The notes below the pieces were generated by a model. It ran no database searches. It was not told the DNA's origin and saw nothing but the letters and a program-made list of their open reading frames with translations. DNA of 64,000 nt from M3007 sp031373665 (lineage in GTDB: Bacteria > Bacteroidota > Bacteroidia > Chitinophagales > Saprospiraceae). The first letter of the stretch is position 1, and the number at the start of each line of letters is the position of its first letter. The stretch lies in the NCBI GenBank assembly GCA_031373665.1, contig JANMMZ010000138.1:39460-103459 (forward strand), written 5' to 3'. Made by a program: the position numbers and the translations under genes. Positions 62,964-64,000 of this stretch are shown here, in pieces.

Positions 62964-63826
62964 TAATCTCCTTGTGATTTTGAAAATGCCCAAGCCAAGA
63001 AATCTGGCATGGCTTTCCCCCAAGTAATGGGTTCATGCTCCCCGTCTTCTATTTCCAAATACCTTATTTGTACTTCATTGATATTGCGGTATTTCAAGGC
63101 GCGAATCAAATCGAGCGTATCATCAATAGCGTCAATGATCCCATTATGATTCCGGTCTTCATCTTCATCTTTGGTACCGCACTGAAACCAATAATATTGA
63201 GCCTCTGGCACCTGATGGCTTGTGAGCACTATATCATGCATGATGCGATCCGCATCGGGATTATAGGGATTCACGGCTGCCGAACGCCACCACAATGCAC
63301 CCGAAAACACCCCTATATTTCCAAACAATTGAGGATTGGCCCAAGCAATGTCAAATGCAGAAAGTGCCCCTAAAGAGAACCCAGCAAAAGCAATATTTTC
63401 AGGAGTATCCGACACTTTAAACTGCTTTTGTAAGTATGGAATTAGTTCTTCTGTAACAAACTTACCATATTGCCACGCTTTGTCTCCCCGCCCCTTGTAA
63501 TCAGCCTGCTTAACCGTCCCATATTCCCTGATTCGCTCGGCATTCGCATGAATACCAATAACAATAATATGCGGTATCTTATGCTCAAAATACAGCCGCT
63601 CCAAAATGATATCAAAGTGCATTCGTGGCAAATCTTGCCCATCGTTGAGCAACAATAAAGGATATACCTTTGATCCATTATATTTATAGTCTGGAGGCAA
63701 ATAAATATCTATTTCCACTTCGCGATCTAAAGAATTTGAAGGAAAATGACGCAATTGCCGCAGTTTTGGAGCCTTTCGCCGCAGCAAAGACTGAATAGTT
63801 TCTAAGGGTTTTTGCCAAAAATTCAT
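62963..63826 (-). CDS. Esterase-D-like alpha/beta hydrolase
   Basis: A 287-aa hydrolase: VEIDIYLPPDYKYNG, PLLLLNDGQDL, nucleophile serine in AFAGFSLGALSAFDIAW, late acidic segment CGTKDEDEDRNHNG and catalytic His in EIEDGEHEPITW. The pattern is that of the PF00756 esterase group (enterochelin/S-formylglutathione-type). No signal peptide, so probably cytoplasmic. Coupled to the acyltransferase gene, suggesting a lipid-related job. Confidence 0.85.
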   Translation of the reverse strand: MNFWQKPLETIQSLLRRKAPKLRQLRHFPSNSLDREVEIDIYLPPDYKYNGSKVYPLLLLNDGQDLPRMHFDIILERLYFEHKIPHIIVIGIHANAERIREYGTVKQADYKGRGDKAWQYGKFVTEELIPYLQKQFKVSDTPENIAFAGFSLGALSAFDIAWANPQLFGNIGVFSGALWWRSAAVNPYNPDADRIMHDIVLTSHQVPEAQYYWFQCGTKDEDEDRNHNGIIDAIDDTLDLIRALKYRNINEVQIRYLEIEDGEHEPITWGKAMPDFLAWAFSKSQGD

Positions 63827-63917
63827 GTAAAGTCGTCGTATGTTTTGAATGCAATGGAAAGAATCAATCGTTATGTGAAGGCTCGTAGGCTCCGAAAACC
63901 AAAGTCTTGTACAAGCA

Positions 63918-63925
63918 CAAAGGTA
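63918..63925 (-). promoter_or_regulatory. -7 promoter box for the esterase-acyltransferase operon
   Basis: CAAAGGTA reads TACCTTTG on the minus strand, 91 bp upstream of the ATG at 63826. The remaining sequence to 64000 shows no gene. Confidence 0.45.
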
Positions 63926-64000
63926 AGTAAAAATTTAGAAATGGCTTTCCTTCCGTGGACTCAGCACTTGGCTTTCCTATAAAAATTCGTTTCATTGAGT

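Overview
The window looks like the chromosome of a Bacteroidota bacterium, most likely of the Saprospiria (Haliscomenobacter/Lewinella-like). The evidence is a giant HYR/dockerin surface protein, a choice-of-anchor-B protein with a type IX secretion (T9SS)-like tail, propeller-sensor/LytTR two-component pairs, a carboxypeptidase-regulatory TonB receptor, absence of obvious Shine-Dalgarno sites, and many copies of the Bacteroidota -7 promoter box TAnnTTTG placed just before genes. The species is inferred, not proven. I saw no rRNA, tRNA or CRISPR array.

Layout. 1-3392: N-terminal part of a giant secreted adhesin (minus strand, runs off the window). 3.5-14.9 kb: metabolic genes (gamma-glutamyltranspeptidase, CMP-kinase-like protein, M1 peptidase, membrane protein plus SGNH-like protein plus aldo/keto reductase, PfkB, DUF2167-type protein, acyl-CoA dehydrogenase, dienelactone hydrolase lipoprotein). 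15.2-25.7 kb: one co-directional defence operon on the minus strand, in transcription order SNF2 helicase, Schlafen-AlbA/ATPase-like protein, type III DNA methyltransferase (mod), type III restriction/helicase subunit (res), then a tightly coupled three-gene toxin-antitoxin-chaperone (TAC) module: an ADP-ribosyltransferase-like protein, an 82-aa protein and a SecB-like chaperone. 26.0-27.8 kb: an HNH-nuclease two-gene cassette flanked by a 60-bp direct repeat of the 3' end of thyA, then thyA itself.

28-36 kb is housekeeping: BatA/VWA membrane protein, FKBP lipoprotein, TPMT-like methyltransferase, ogt, guaB, efp, accB-accC. 36.0-37.7 kb is a small accessory patch (BRO-N protein, truncated TIR domain, short repeats). 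A 2OG-Fe(II) oxygenase gene broken by one in-frame TGA follows. 40-56 kb holds two HK/LytTR pairs flanking a TonB receptor, cupin, Tat-type amine oxidase and T9SS-type surface protein, then a metal/cobalamin-type binding protein. 56-64 kb holds a DEAD-box helicase with a low-complexity tail and a long leader, a GNAT acetyltransferase, a third LytTR/kinase pair, an acyltransferase and an esterase.

The most interesting part is the 15.2-25.7 kb operon. A type III restriction system has a complete TAC module fused to its 3' end: the res stop and toxin start are 6 nt apart, toxin and antitoxin 1 nt apart, and antitoxin and chaperone overlap as ATGA. The composition resembles the CmdTAC anti-phage system (mRNA ADP-ribosyltransferase toxin, antitoxin, SecB-like chaperone), here in a Bacteroidota background and apparently co-transcribed with restriction-modification genes. 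The thyA 3'-end duplication next to an HNH nuclease, an EF-P with arginine at its modified tip, and 10-bp tandem repeats just upstream of mod are the next best leads.
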